A stretch of 16,013 nt of DNA from Caldifarciminota bacterium 4484_100 (GTDB taxonomy: Bacteria; Hydrothermota; Tepidihabitantia; SM23-42). The number at the start of each line of letters is the position of its first letter. Positions within the stretch are counted from its first letter, which is position 1. A program made the translations under genes and the position numbers. The notes under the pieces are model-generated. The model saw only the letters and a program-made list of their open reading frames with translations, was not told where the DNA came from and did no database searches. Below, piece after piece: positions 6,504 through 14,395 of this stretch. The DNA lies in contig MUKB01000075.1 of NCBI GenBank assembly GCA_002049785.1, positions 1 to 16,013 of the forward strand, read 5' to 3'.

Positions 6504-7436
6504 TTGCTGCTCTTTCTAATCATTGCTCACACATTCAATACTGTATCAGAACCGATCGGTTGCCTCACCTTATCAAATCCCGCCTTTACCGGACATCTGG
6601 GCAATTATGAGTTCTATCTCGAACACTCGGATATCGGTAAAATAAGTTTCTTCAACCTGTCAACCCAGTTTAAAGGTTATGGCCTCGGATTTTCCAGCTA
6701 TTTTAACGAACTCGAGGAAACCACTGAAAAGAGAAACTGTTTGAGTTTCTCCCGGCATCTCAACCTTCCCCTTTCATTTGGAACCAATACAGGTTTGATA
6801 AAACTCAATCACGAAACCGATCCACTACTGGATATAGGAATATGGTTCAGAAAAAGGTTGGGTTTCGGTTTTTCTGCTAATAACCTGTTGAATCGGGATC
6901 GTATAATGAGAATCGGAATCTCATACGAATGGAAGATTCTCCAGACCATCTTCGAAATCGCAGACTCGGTACATAGCGGTAGCAAAACCGTCCACATCTT
7001 ACTGGGTCTGAAACAGCCAATTGGAGAACTGCTCATCATACCGAGGCTCGGTTACCATCCCGGTCAGATAGTTGGTGGGTTTGAAGTCCAATTCCATGAC
7101 TTCATCGATATCGACCTTACGATTGAGGAAACCGCAAGGCTCTCAATCGGTGTGAATTTCAGTCCTCCGGTGGTGATAAAAGAAGTCAGTATGGTTGAAA
7201 CTCTGACTGTAGAAAGACCAATCGTAATTAAAAAAACAGAAAAGTATAAGCTATCAAAGAGAAAATTAAAATATTGTGAGCAACACTATCTTAAAGGTAT
7301 TGAATGTTACTTAGATAACAGAATTGAAGAGGCGATTGAAGAGTGGAAAAAGGTAAAGGCGGTCTACCCCGATTATAAAGAACTACGGCGCTATATGAAG
7401 AACGCCCAGGAGAAACTGAAATTGCTTAAGGAATAA
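6504..7436 (+). CDS. PorV/PorQ-like outer-membrane barrel protein with C-terminal TPR
   Basis: Residues 1-14 are a short hydrophobic signal-like segment. Residues about 20-225 alternate polar and hydrophobic residues with many aromatic and Gly positions (GKISFFNLSTQFKGYGLGFS, FGFSANNLLNRD), as in UPF0164/PorV-PorQ beta-barrel proteins of FCB-type bacteria. After a linker rich in V, E and K (about 228-250), the C-terminus (about 255-305) holds at least one TPR-type helical pair (YLKGIECYLDNRIEEAIEEW). The chosen start is the TTG at 6504, 1 nt after the pepA stop; no strong Shine-Dalgarno is seen, so coupling to pepA translation is likely. It probably sits in the outer membrane with the TPR part in the periplasm. 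The family call is by pattern, the exact role unknown. It converges with the nucleosidase gene, 24 bp apart. Confidence 0.7.
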   Translation: MLLFLIIAHTFNTVSEPIGCLTLSNPAFTGHLGNYEFYLEHSDIGKISFFNLSTQFKGYGLGFSSYFNELEETTEKRNCLSFSRHLNLPLSFGTNTGLIKLNHETDPLLDIGIWFRKRLGFGFSANNLLNRDRIMRIGISYEWKILQTIFEIADSVHSGSKTVHILLGLKQPIGELLIIPRLGYHPGQIVGGFEVQFHDFIDIDLTIEETARLSIGVNFSPPVVIKEVSMVETLTVERPIVIKKTEKYKLSKRKLKYCEQHYLKGIECYLDNRIEEAIEEWKKVKAVYPDYKELRRYMKNAQEKLKLLKE

Positions 7437-7460
7437 TATTATAGTCGCCAACCGCTTTAC

Positions 7461-8228
7461 CTATTCTCCCAATAATTCAATCATCTTCAATAACAGAAGG
7501 CTTGAATTCTCTGCTGAATAACCAACAAAGGCAGGGAAATCAATCTCTGCCTTTTCGTTTGCCAGGTCACTGACACAGCGTATAATCAGAAATGGGAGTT
7601 TATTAAGTGCACAGACCTGTGCCATACCCGAGCCCTCCATTTCGACACAATCCGCACGAAATGTCTGGGCCAACCACTGCCGTTTTTTCTCACTCGATAT
7701 GAATTGGTCGCCGCTGACAATTCTGCCCAACACAACGCGGGGTAAATGCTCTTTTTCTTTGCAGAGCTTCTTTGGAACCTCAGGAAATTTGACATCCTTA
7801 ACCGCCTTCAATGCAATCTCTATCAGAACGGTGTCAGCAGAATATCCAGTCGTATCTCCTGGAATAAATTGGTCAGGAAGTATCTGACCGAAGTCATGAT
7901 GAAGAACCCTTTCAGAAATCACAATGTCACCAATCTTCAGTTGTGGATTGATACCGCCTGCAACACCGCTGAAGATTATCGCATCCACCTGATACTTGAG
8001 GATCAATATCTCCGCAGTCAGTGCTGCATTCACCTTACCGACACCCGCCTGCACACAGACGCAGGGGATACCTTTTATACTACCCACCGTGAATATCTTC
8101 TGCGCAAGCGTATCCACCTCTTCAATCTTCATCTTCTGTTTGATTAAATTCAGTTCCTTATCCATCGCCCCCATAATACCGATTCGGTGGAAGGGCAGAA
8201 TAAGAAAAAGGCAGAGCAGAAATGTCAT
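7461..8228 (-). CDS. mtnN: 5'-methylthioadenosine/S-adenosylhomocysteine nucleosidase
   Basis: Cleaves the N-glycosidic bond of MTA, SAH and 5'-deoxyadenosine, releasing adenine in SAM salvage. Using the ATG at 8226-8228 (255 residues), the catalytic acid is E25 in GAMDKE (E. coli E12), the ribose-binding residue is E198 in VEMEGS (E174) and the adenine-protonating residue is D221 in VSDLA (D197). A GSVA-type phosphate/ribose loop (SGVAGG, 87-92) and VSGDQF (171-176) are also present. An AAGGAGG ribosome binding site lies 7 nt upstream of this ATG; a TTG one codon earlier is an alternative start. Unusual: the enzyme core is preceded by about 13 strongly hydrophobic residues (MTFLLCLFLILPF) where the family usually starts at KIGIIGAM, suggesting membrane attachment or export. 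It is 12 bp downstream of the phosphoesterase, in the same operon. Confidence 0.92.
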   Translation of the reverse strand: MTFLLCLFLILPFHRIGIMGAMDKELNLIKQKMKIEEVDTLAQKIFTVGSIKGIPCVCVQAGVGKVNAALTAEILILKYQVDAIIFSGVAGGINPQLKIGDIVISERVLHHDFGQILPDQFIPGDTTGYSADTVLIEIALKAVKDVKFPEVPKKLCKEKEHLPRVVLGRIVSGDQFISSEKKRQWLAQTFRADCVEMEGSGMAQVCALNKLPFLIIRCVSDLANEKAEIDFPAFVGYSAENSSLLLLKMIELLGE

Positions 8229-8240
8229 CAATAAACCTCC

Positions 8241-8771
8241 TTACTTTTTTTCAAAAATTGCCTCTTTAAATATTTCTAAATTATTGAGTGTATGAATCTC
8301 AGCCTTCAGCATTTCAGGTGTAACATCAATAAGGCAGAAGCTTGGAGGAAAACCCTTCTTGTCCGTATCCCGTAGATGTCCAGGATTGATAAAAATAATA
8401 TTCCCCTTCTTCTCAATATCAGGGATATGGGTATGACCATAAAGGACAACATCAACCCTATTTTCTGCAAACAGCTCTTCGGGTCGGATATCATCAGGAA
8501 GGTCATTTGGGTGCGAATCGACGGTATGTGTAAGCAAAAACCTCCAGCCTGCGAAATCCTTTATCAACCGATTAGGTATATTTTTATCCTGATAATAATC
8601 ACTGAACACACCAGGGACACGCAAGAAATTTTCTCCGCCAATCTGCTCCATATCCTGATAATTATCACCCAGATGGATGATAACCTCCGCACCAAGTCGG
8701 TTCAGGGCCTCCACGGCCCGGTTGAGATTCTTTATATAGGAATGACTGTCGCTGACAACCCCAAGTTTCAT
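8241..8771 (-). CDS. YfcE/MJ0936-type metallophosphoesterase
   Basis: A calcineurin-like phosphodiesterase, cytosolic, dependent on two divalent metals; natural substrate unknown. At 176 residues it has the usual length. Visible motifs are D8-S-H10 (SDSHSY), G35-D36 (HLGDNY), H82 (LLTHT) and H113/H115 (YGHTHIP), which give most of the metal site. The GN[HC]D motif expected after the second strand is replaced by RVPGVFSDYY (51-60), so the usual Asn ligand and His/Cys are not there; I recall related sequences with VPGV at this place, so it may be a subfamily trait. The start is an ATG with GGAG five nt upstream. It is transcribed from a promoter whose -35 box overlaps the end of the DUF401 gene, and is followed by the nucleosidase. 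Confidence 0.85.
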   Translation of the reverse strand: MKLGVVSDSHSYIKNLNRAVEALNRLGAEVIIHLGDNYQDMEQIGGENFLRVPGVFSDYYQDKNIPNRLIKDFAGWRFLLTHTVDSHPNDLPDDIRPEELFAENRVDVVLYGHTHIPDIEKKGNIIFINPGHLRDTDKKGFPPSFCLIDVTPEMLKAEIHTLNNLEIFKEAIFEKK

Positions 8772-8787
8772 TCTGTCTCCATAATCA

Positions 8788-8815
8788 ATTATAGCCTACA
8801 AAAAATCTATGTCAA
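8788..8815 (-). promoter_or_regulatory. Promoter of the phosphoesterase-nucleosidase operon
   Basis: Minus strand: -35 TTGACA (8810-8815), 16-bp spacer, -10 TATAAT (8788-8793). The -35 hexamer is made of the last two sense codons (TTG ACA) of the upstream DUF401 gene, whose TAG stop follows directly. The ATG is 16 nt after the -10 box, so the expected leader is about 10 nt with a GGAG. Confidence 0.85.
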
Positions 8816-9976
8816 GAAAAGAGAAATTATGAAGGTAACTGCAAAAATAATAAAGGTCGGCACAGCAAGAACCCTGAAGAAATTCTTTAAGGAAACCTTG
8901 AAATATATAAGTGATACTCCCACACAGGGATGAACCGGTGAAATCACATAGCCGAAAAAAATTGCGGTGTAGATTACCGCAAAGACAAGGGGTGTAATTG
9001 GGGTCTGAGTTAAATAAACCGGTAGAATTATCGAAGCTGGAAGTAACACCCTACCCGTTGCAAAACCGAGCAGGAATCCGACCACAACACAGAGCGTAGT
9101 AATGGGCAGCGGAATTGCTGCGATGAGCGATACCGCATTTGTTGATTTAAAGATATTTAGAAAAAGGAACATTCCAATGATAATAAAGAAAAAATTGAGA
9201 GGCTTCATCTCTCTAAATATTTCTTTAAAATCGAGCCTCTTCGGGCTTAATGAAATAGAACACAGCAGGGCGATCGAAACTCCGAACAGCGTAGCAATCT
9301 CCTTGATGCGCAGAATATGTAAACTCTTAATCAGAAAATCGAGAACCGGGGCAACAAGGATAATAGCCAGGGGAATAAGCAATTTCTTCAGTTGAAAGCG
9401 ATCAGAATAGACAATATCACCCTCAACCCTTCTTATAAAGCAGACCAAACCAAGGAATAGTGCAAAAAAGAAGGTGGGAAAGAGATAGAGCATCGCAGAG
9501 TAGACACTCATACCTGAAATTTTTGCCGAGGCAATCAGTGCGGAACTTAAAGGGTAGATCATCACAAAAAGATGGCGAAACCAATCATTTATCGCAACCT
9601 TCAAGTCTGCAGGCACATCTCCACCCCCTTTTTCCAGAATCGGTGCTGAAAGCAGGGCGCCTCCAGGCATCGGTAATAACCCCATTATCGCGGGTGATAA
9701 TGCAAGCAGCCCCTTCCTCCCGATACGTAGATTATTTACCAGATCATCCATCTGTCCACTATGCTTCATCGTCCCGCCGATGAGTGGAATCACACCCATT
9801 GCCAGGGCCAAGAAAATAATGGAAAGGTCGGTAATAGTGAGATATATCTTCTCAAATATCGAAGATAAAGGCAGGGAAAAGACCCCAAGAATAATTGCAC
9901 CCAGGATGAGCGCCAGTGGTAGGCTCTTACGGGATGCTACAAGAATAAAGACTAAAGAAACTACAAGGCCAAGCAA
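8807..9976 (-). CDS. DUF401 family integral membrane protein
   Basis: A polytopic membrane protein of 389 residues with about ten hydrophobic segments, resembling the DUF401 family (ion-transporter-like, permease-type topology; function not established). Recognisable marks are LLPMPGGALLSAPI (about 119-132), typical of this and related dicarboxylate/gluconate-type permeases, and a matching second-half stretch rich in small residues (GFATGRVLLPASIILP). The start chosen is a TTG at 9974-9976, only 2 nt after the dehydrogenase stop, with GGAG/AGGG upstream; no ATG is available nearby. The gene therefore depends on the operon with the dehydrogenase. Its last codons double as the -35 box of the next promoter. 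No truncation is apparent. Confidence 0.78.
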   Translation of the reverse strand: MLGLVVSLVFILVASRKSLPLALILGAIILGVFSLPLSSIFEKIYLTITDLSIIFLALAMGVIPLIGGTMKHSGQMDDLVNNLRIGRKGLLALSPAIMGLLPMPGGALLSAPILEKGGGDVPADLKVAINDWFRHLFVMIYPLSSALIASAKISGMSVYSAMLYLFPTFFFALFLGLVCFIRRVEGDIVYSDRFQLKKLLIPLAIILVAPVLDFLIKSLHILRIKEIATLFGVSIALLCSISLSPKRLDFKEIFREMKPLNFFFIIIGMFLFLNIFKSTNAVSLIAAIPLPITTLCVVVGFLLGFATGRVLLPASIILPVYLTQTPITPLVFAVIYTAIFFGYVISPVHPCVGVSLIYFKVSLKNFFRVLAVPTFIIFAVTFIISLFLT

Positions 9977-9978
9977 CC

Positions 9979-10859
9979 CTATAGCATCTCCGCAATCTGC
10001 ACCGCATTCAAAGCTGCACCCTTACGCACATTGTCTGCGACCACCCACATTGCGATACCGTTTTCAAAAACAGAATCCTTTCTCAACCTTCCCACAAAAA
10101 CTTCATCCCTGCCAGCAACATCCTTAGGTATGGGATATCTGTTGTCATCAAATAATTTCACACCCGGGGCATCCTTCAGTAACTCTTCTGCCTCCGCAAC
10201 ACTCAAAGGCCTTTCGAATTCTACAAATACCGCTTCACTGTGACCAATATAAACAGGAACACGCACACAGGTTGCACTCACAAGGATTGAATCATCATTG
10301 AGTATCTTCCGTGTTTCATTCAACATCTTGAGTTCTTCTTTTGTATAACCGTTCTCCAAAAAATCACCGATCTGGGGAATGAGATTAAACCTGAGACTGA
10401 TTGATAGGTAGCAACAAAGATTTTTCTTATCCGGGATGCCTGATGCAATGGATTCAGGGCAACAACCAGTTGAATTGTTGAACAGTTGGGATTGGCAATA
10501 ATGCCTTTATGATTCTTTATAGCCTCGGGATTCACCTCGGGAACCACAAGGGGCACCTCAGGGTCCATACGAAATGCATTTGAATTGTCAATAACAACTG
10601 CACAATCTTTGAATCTGGGGATAATCTTTTGGCTCAATTCGGCATCAAGACATCCGAATACCAATTCAACATCATCAATAAACTCTTCGATATCTGAAAT
10701 GACCTCAATCTCTTCATCCTTGAAGACAATGGTCCGTCCCTCACTCCTCTCTGATGCAAATGGATAGAGTCTCTTTACCGGAAAGTCTCGCTGTTCCAGA
10801 ATCTTGATGACCGTCTCTCCCACCAGCCCGGTAGCACCCAAGACAGCAACTTTTTTCAT
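9979..10859 (-). pseudogene. asd: Aspartate-semialdehyde dehydrogenase, internally deleted and frameshifted
   Basis: Asd reduces aspartyl phosphate to aspartate semialdehyde with NADPH, the branch point to lysine/diaminopimelate, threonine and methionine. N-terminal part (10859 to about 10389): NADP-binding GATGLVGETV (8-17), DNSNAFRM (91-98) and the catalytic Cys126 in NPNCSTIQ, ending TYQSVSG (151-157). C-terminal part, in another frame from about 10390 to 9979: FNLIPQIGDFLENGYTKEE, VSATCVRVPV, the catalytic His in GHSEAV, and GAALNAVQIAEML. In the family TYQSVSG is followed by about 35 residues (TGxxA...EL) before the FNxIPQI strand; these are missing and the frame changes. The start has GGAG 7 nt upstream and lies 15 bp after the Asp-box gene. 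An organism with only this allele should lack diaminopimelate, so another copy, a mixed population or an assembly mis-join should be considered. Confidence 0.93.
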
Positions 10860-10874
10860 ATTGATTCTCCAATT

Positions 10875-12807
10875 TTAAAAGATAACCTGTTTACGAACCT
10901 GATCCCCTTGTGCACAATGGAGAAAGAGAAAGTAGATTCCGCACGAAAGGTCCTGAGTAGAATATTCAAGAATATGACGCCCAGGTCTGACTCTACCTTC
11001 AAATATCTCTTTGATTTTTCGCCCGCTGATATCGTAAAGCTTAATCTTCAACTCCAGCTCTTTATCAATCTCAAGGCAAATCTTTGGTGTAGCCCCTCGT
11101 CTGATGAGCGTAGGCACAAAGAGTGTCTGGGCATTGGGTAAATCCTCTGGATAATCCATTATCCCAGATGTAATATCATTACTCACCCAGAAGCCTCGAA
11201 ATGCGCGGTAGCAGAAGAGCCCACCATCTGCAGCAACCAGACCCCCCAGGGAAAAAACAATGGGGAATATTTCATCCTCCACAGTATTACCGCCGTCAAA
11301 TGAGCGTGCAATTCGCAGGGTATCGGTCAAGCCGAGAAAATAGAGATTGCCGTTTGGGGAAACCGAAACACTTATTGAATAATATTGTAGACTATCCAGA
11401 ATCCCTGAATTGAGGTCATATCGGTAAAGATTATCTCCTGCGATGTAAAGTAGCTTCCGTGTATTATCGTAGGATATCTCACCACCATATCCCAATAATG
11501 GAGACCAGGTTGCGCCCTGGTCATAACTTTCCGACAACCGCAATGTTCAAGGCAGAAACAATTATAAAATTGGGGTCGGTGGGTGCCGTCTCAATGGCGG
11601 ATCCATAAAAAAGAAAATCTTGAAGTTCTGCCCAGTTTGCACCCCAATCAGAAGTTTGATAAACATTACCCCCAAATTCGACAAAGTATAGAGTAGAATC
11701 AGGAACCTGACTTGCTGCACCGCGGCTGATAAGTGTCTGGGCGTAAAGGTTATTTTTCTGAATACTCCAGGTCTGTCCCTTATCTGTAGACTTGAATACC
11801 CCCTGCCCTAAACTTCCACAATAGAAGGTATTCACACCACCAGGAGACATCTTACCACACACTTCTCGATTCTCAACCTGATTAAAAAACCATATCCCGA
11901 AATTATTCACACCAATGAATATACCGGGGTTCAAAACGCTCGATACAAGGACCGTATCATTTCCGATAAACTCCAGGTCAACAGGCTGGTATAGACCATA
12001 GATAAAGGGCTCGGCCATTAAAGACCAGGGACCGGTACCTGAGGTGGCCTGATATATACCTCTATCCGTGCAGATCATTGTGTGCCAGATATCCCAGGGG
12101 TCCTGTTGAAAATCGTTGATATCAGAGGCAATAATGGTATCAATGAAGGTCCAGGTAGCGCCGTAGTCCTGAGAATTGAGGATATAGGCAATACTATCAT
12201 TGGAACTATTGTGACCGACCAGCCATATCCAGCTCGGTGCTCCGGGTATATGGGCAATCGCATCTGCATAATCCAATGAGTCGATTGTCCCTCTCAACTG
12301 CCAGGTCAGACCGGAATTCGTACTCTGCCATACCCTCAACGGAAAACTGTCCACAAAATAGATGACTGTATCAATGACATCAAAGGTTCCGGTCTGGAAA
12401 TCATAGCAGTTATGCACCGGTGTCCAGTTCTGCCCTGCATCAAGGGTTATCAAAACCTGTTCACCGCCATCAACCACAATCCCGGTTGCAGGTGTGGACA
12501 TCATCCCTGCCTGGGGCCAGATATCAGGCAATACAAGTTCCCAGTTTGCACCTCCATCGGTCGTCCGCCAGACATCGCCGATGGTAATGGCAAGGGCTGA
12601 ACCGTTAGAATTGGGATGACTCACTGCCCACAAAACCTCACCCCCTTCAGGCCCTACAAATGTCCAGTTCCAGGGACTCCTATATTGGTCATTAATTCTT
12701 TCTTCTCTATATAACACCTTGTGAGCCTGAAGCTCACGCACCAATTTAAAGGGGTTGGGTATGCTTATGCCCAATATAAAAAAGACGATTAAAGTTTGCA
12801 TATGCAC
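10875..12807 (-). pseudogene. Secreted Asp-box (BNR) propeller protein with a Por-type tail, frameshifted
   Basis: The first frame (12807-11521) opens with a short signal-like segment (MHMQTLIVFFILGISIPNPF). It carries repeated Asp-box motifs of the S/T-x-D-x-G-x-x-W type: TTDGGANW, TLDAGQNW, STNSGLTW, SQDYGATW, STDKGQTW and TSDWGANW. It ends out of register at a TGA at 11521-11523. The second frame (about 11549-10875) continues without loss of theme: SYDQGATW, SFDGGN, then a C-terminal domain (KIKLYDISGRKIKEIFEG, CGIYFLFLHC) of the Por secretion/T9SS-like sorting type. One extra base or a loss of 3n+2 bases near 11545-11550 would explain the break; joined, about 640 residues. Probably an exported or surface beta-propeller of unknown ligand. 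It has its own promoter and a GGAGG ribosome binding site 5 nt before the ATG. Confidence 0.82.
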
Positions 12808-12820
12808 CTCCAGTTATATA

Positions 12821-12848
12821 AGAATAACAAAATTCTCCTTAAAGTCAA
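12821..12848 (-). promoter_or_regulatory. Promoter of the Asp-box gene
   Basis: Minus strand: -35 TTGACT (12843-12848), 16-bp spacer, -10 TATTCT (12821-12826). The -35 box overlaps the TGA stop of the upstream propeller gene. A leader of about 10 nt with GGAGG precedes the ATG at 12807. Confidence 0.75.
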
Positions 12849-14305
12849 GGTTCTTTCGTTTTCTTATCAGGACTGCCCAGACAGTATAGATAACCATCAC
12901 GGCATCCGATATATATCCTGCCTTTCCAGACAAGGGGTGTAGATTCGATTGAACCCCCAAACAGAAATTTATCAATCAGTCGGAGTTGAACCCCTTGTTC
13001 AGAGTTGAGGATTCTGAAAACCATTATCCGATTATCATAGCCTGCAGTGATGATATACTTCTGAATAATGATCGGTGTTGAGATTGAAGGCCCTAAATAG
13101 GTTTTTGACAAAAGCCTGGGTACTGGATACCTCTTCCTGTTCAACCGGGCTGATGTGTCCGGCCTTAACAGATAATGATTCAACAGATATAAATATCCAT
13201 CTATGGCCCTGAATACGAGCAGTGAATCATTCAAGCCCACTGACCCCACCACACCCCCCTCCCAGAAGGCAAACTGGTTATTCAAGGTCGGGAAGAACCA
13301 GACCACTGCACTGTCCGGTTCTTTAGCGGGATCGAGTTTCAATATGCCACCCTGACTGATATACTGTTTCTCCACCGGGACAATCAGACAGGAATCCTGA
13401 GTAAGCGAGATGGTTCCATCCAGGTCTGAGCCTACATAAAAATCCCAGACAATTTCAAGCCTCTCTATATCAATGCCATAAATATGGCCGGAACCTGCTG
13501 CAATGAAGAGCCTGTCCCCTAATAAGACCGGTGATGATTCAACCACCAGATTGCCCCGGTGCCTTATGACATCTGAATTATTATAGAGTCTAATCTTTTT
13601 TATTATCCGGGGCTGGACAATACCTTCCCTCTTCTCAATTCTATTTAGTGATGGGTCAATCACATAAAGTATCCCATTTTCAGCCGGTAAAAAAATCATA
13701 GAATCAACCACCAAAGCACTGGCATCCACATCCCGGCTGTAGCTCTCAGTTCTTTCAATATTAAGACGCCACAACTCCTTGCCCTGTATGTCGATTGCCC
13801 GAAAACTGGGAACCACCTTACTATAAAGGAACTTTCCCAATCCACGCCTGCTTCCCTGTAATATAATTGGCCTTTCACCACAACTATCCTGATAGAGAAA
13901 GATTGTGGCGGTTCCTTTAATCGCATCATCAAACCTGTAATACCAGACAGTCTCACCGGTCTCAGCATCGATCTTTCTCAACCTGTGATCGAGTCCGCCA
14001 ACAACTAAAAATGTATGATTATCTTCTTTGATTAAAGTCGGCTGACCAGGCCAGCCAGTGCCTGACCACTGGTAGAACTTTCCCCCTACCCTTGTTTCTG
14101 CTCCCCCGATATAATTCTTCCACAGCAGAATAAGTGTATCAGGTATACCCAAACCATAAAAATTGCGCTCATAGTTGCCCAGAAATGTTGGATAAATCAG
14201 TTCATATTCTTTTGCCGGCATCAGGGTCTTCTCTGGGAACTGAAAGGGTTGGGAGAATAAAAGACATAATATAAAAAGGCGTATAACCAAACCGATATAA
14301 TTCAT
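12845..14305 (-). CDS. Exported PQQ-like beta-propeller protein
   Basis: The 486-residue product has an N-terminal hydrophobic signal segment (about 5-20). It then has repeated blades of the PQQ/outer-membrane-assembly (BamB-like) type: KIDAETGETVWYYRFDD, RAIDIQGKELWRLN, YVIDPSLN, YGIDIERLEIVWDFYVGSDL, VFRAIDGYLYLL and RDGYLYCLGS. Each blade pairs a G-x-x-Y-x-[IL]-D strand with an x-W strand, and phrases such as VVESSPVLLGDRLFIAAGSG and STPLVWKGRIYIGC are typical. It probably folds as a 7-8-bladed propeller in the periplasm or at the surface. No enzyme residues can be assigned, so a scaffold or binding role is as likely as any. The M23 gene ends 90 bp upstream. No strong promoter is seen in that gap; a weak TTATCG-16-TATCTT is possible, and an AAAGAG precedes the ATG. 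Confidence 0.8.
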   Translation of the reverse strand: MNYIGLVIRLFILCLLFSQPFQFPEKTLMPAKEYELIYPTFLGNYERNFYGLGIPDTLILLWKNYIGGAETRVGGKFYQWSGTGWPGQPTLIKEDNHTFLVVGGLDHRLRKIDAETGETVWYYRFDDAIKGTATIFLYQDSCGERPIILQGSRRGLGKFLYSKVVPSFRAIDIQGKELWRLNIERTESYSRDVDASALVVDSMIFLPAENGILYVIDPSLNRIEKREGIVQPRIIKKIRLYNNSDVIRHRGNLVVESSPVLLGDRLFIAAGSGHIYGIDIERLEIVWDFYVGSDLDGTISLTQDSCLIVPVEKQYISQGGILKLDPAKEPDSAVVWFFPTLNNQFAFWEGGVVGSVGLNDSLLVFRAIDGYLYLLNHYLLRPDTSARLNRKRYPVPRLLSKTYLGPSISTPIIIQKYIITAGYDNRIMVFRILNSEQGVQLRLIDKFLFGGSIESTPLVWKGRIYIGCRDGYLYCLGSPDKKTKEP

Positions 14306-14395
14306 CTCTTTACAGATTCAACTAAGATAATAATGGATTTTTGGCCGATAAAAAAGAGTATCCGATCGAGAATAAGTAAAATTATAAAGAATATC

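Noticed and set aside
7437..7460. Bidirectional terminator between the convergent barrel and nucleosidase genes
   Set aside because: Only 24 bp, with no convincing stem or T-run.
682..10397. Shared CTGAGA near three deletion junctions (MFS 682-690, aminotransferase about 3658, asd 10389-10397), nine bases identical in two
   Set aside because: It does not fall at the exact break in the MFS gene and is absent from the GT4 and acyltransferase junctions; chance is likely for so short a match.
9979..10859. Programmed frameshift or intron to rescue asd and the other split genes
   Set aside because: No slippery site, no intervening intron or intein sequence, and the missing family segments are not present anywhere at the junction, so a frame change alone cannot restore the protein.
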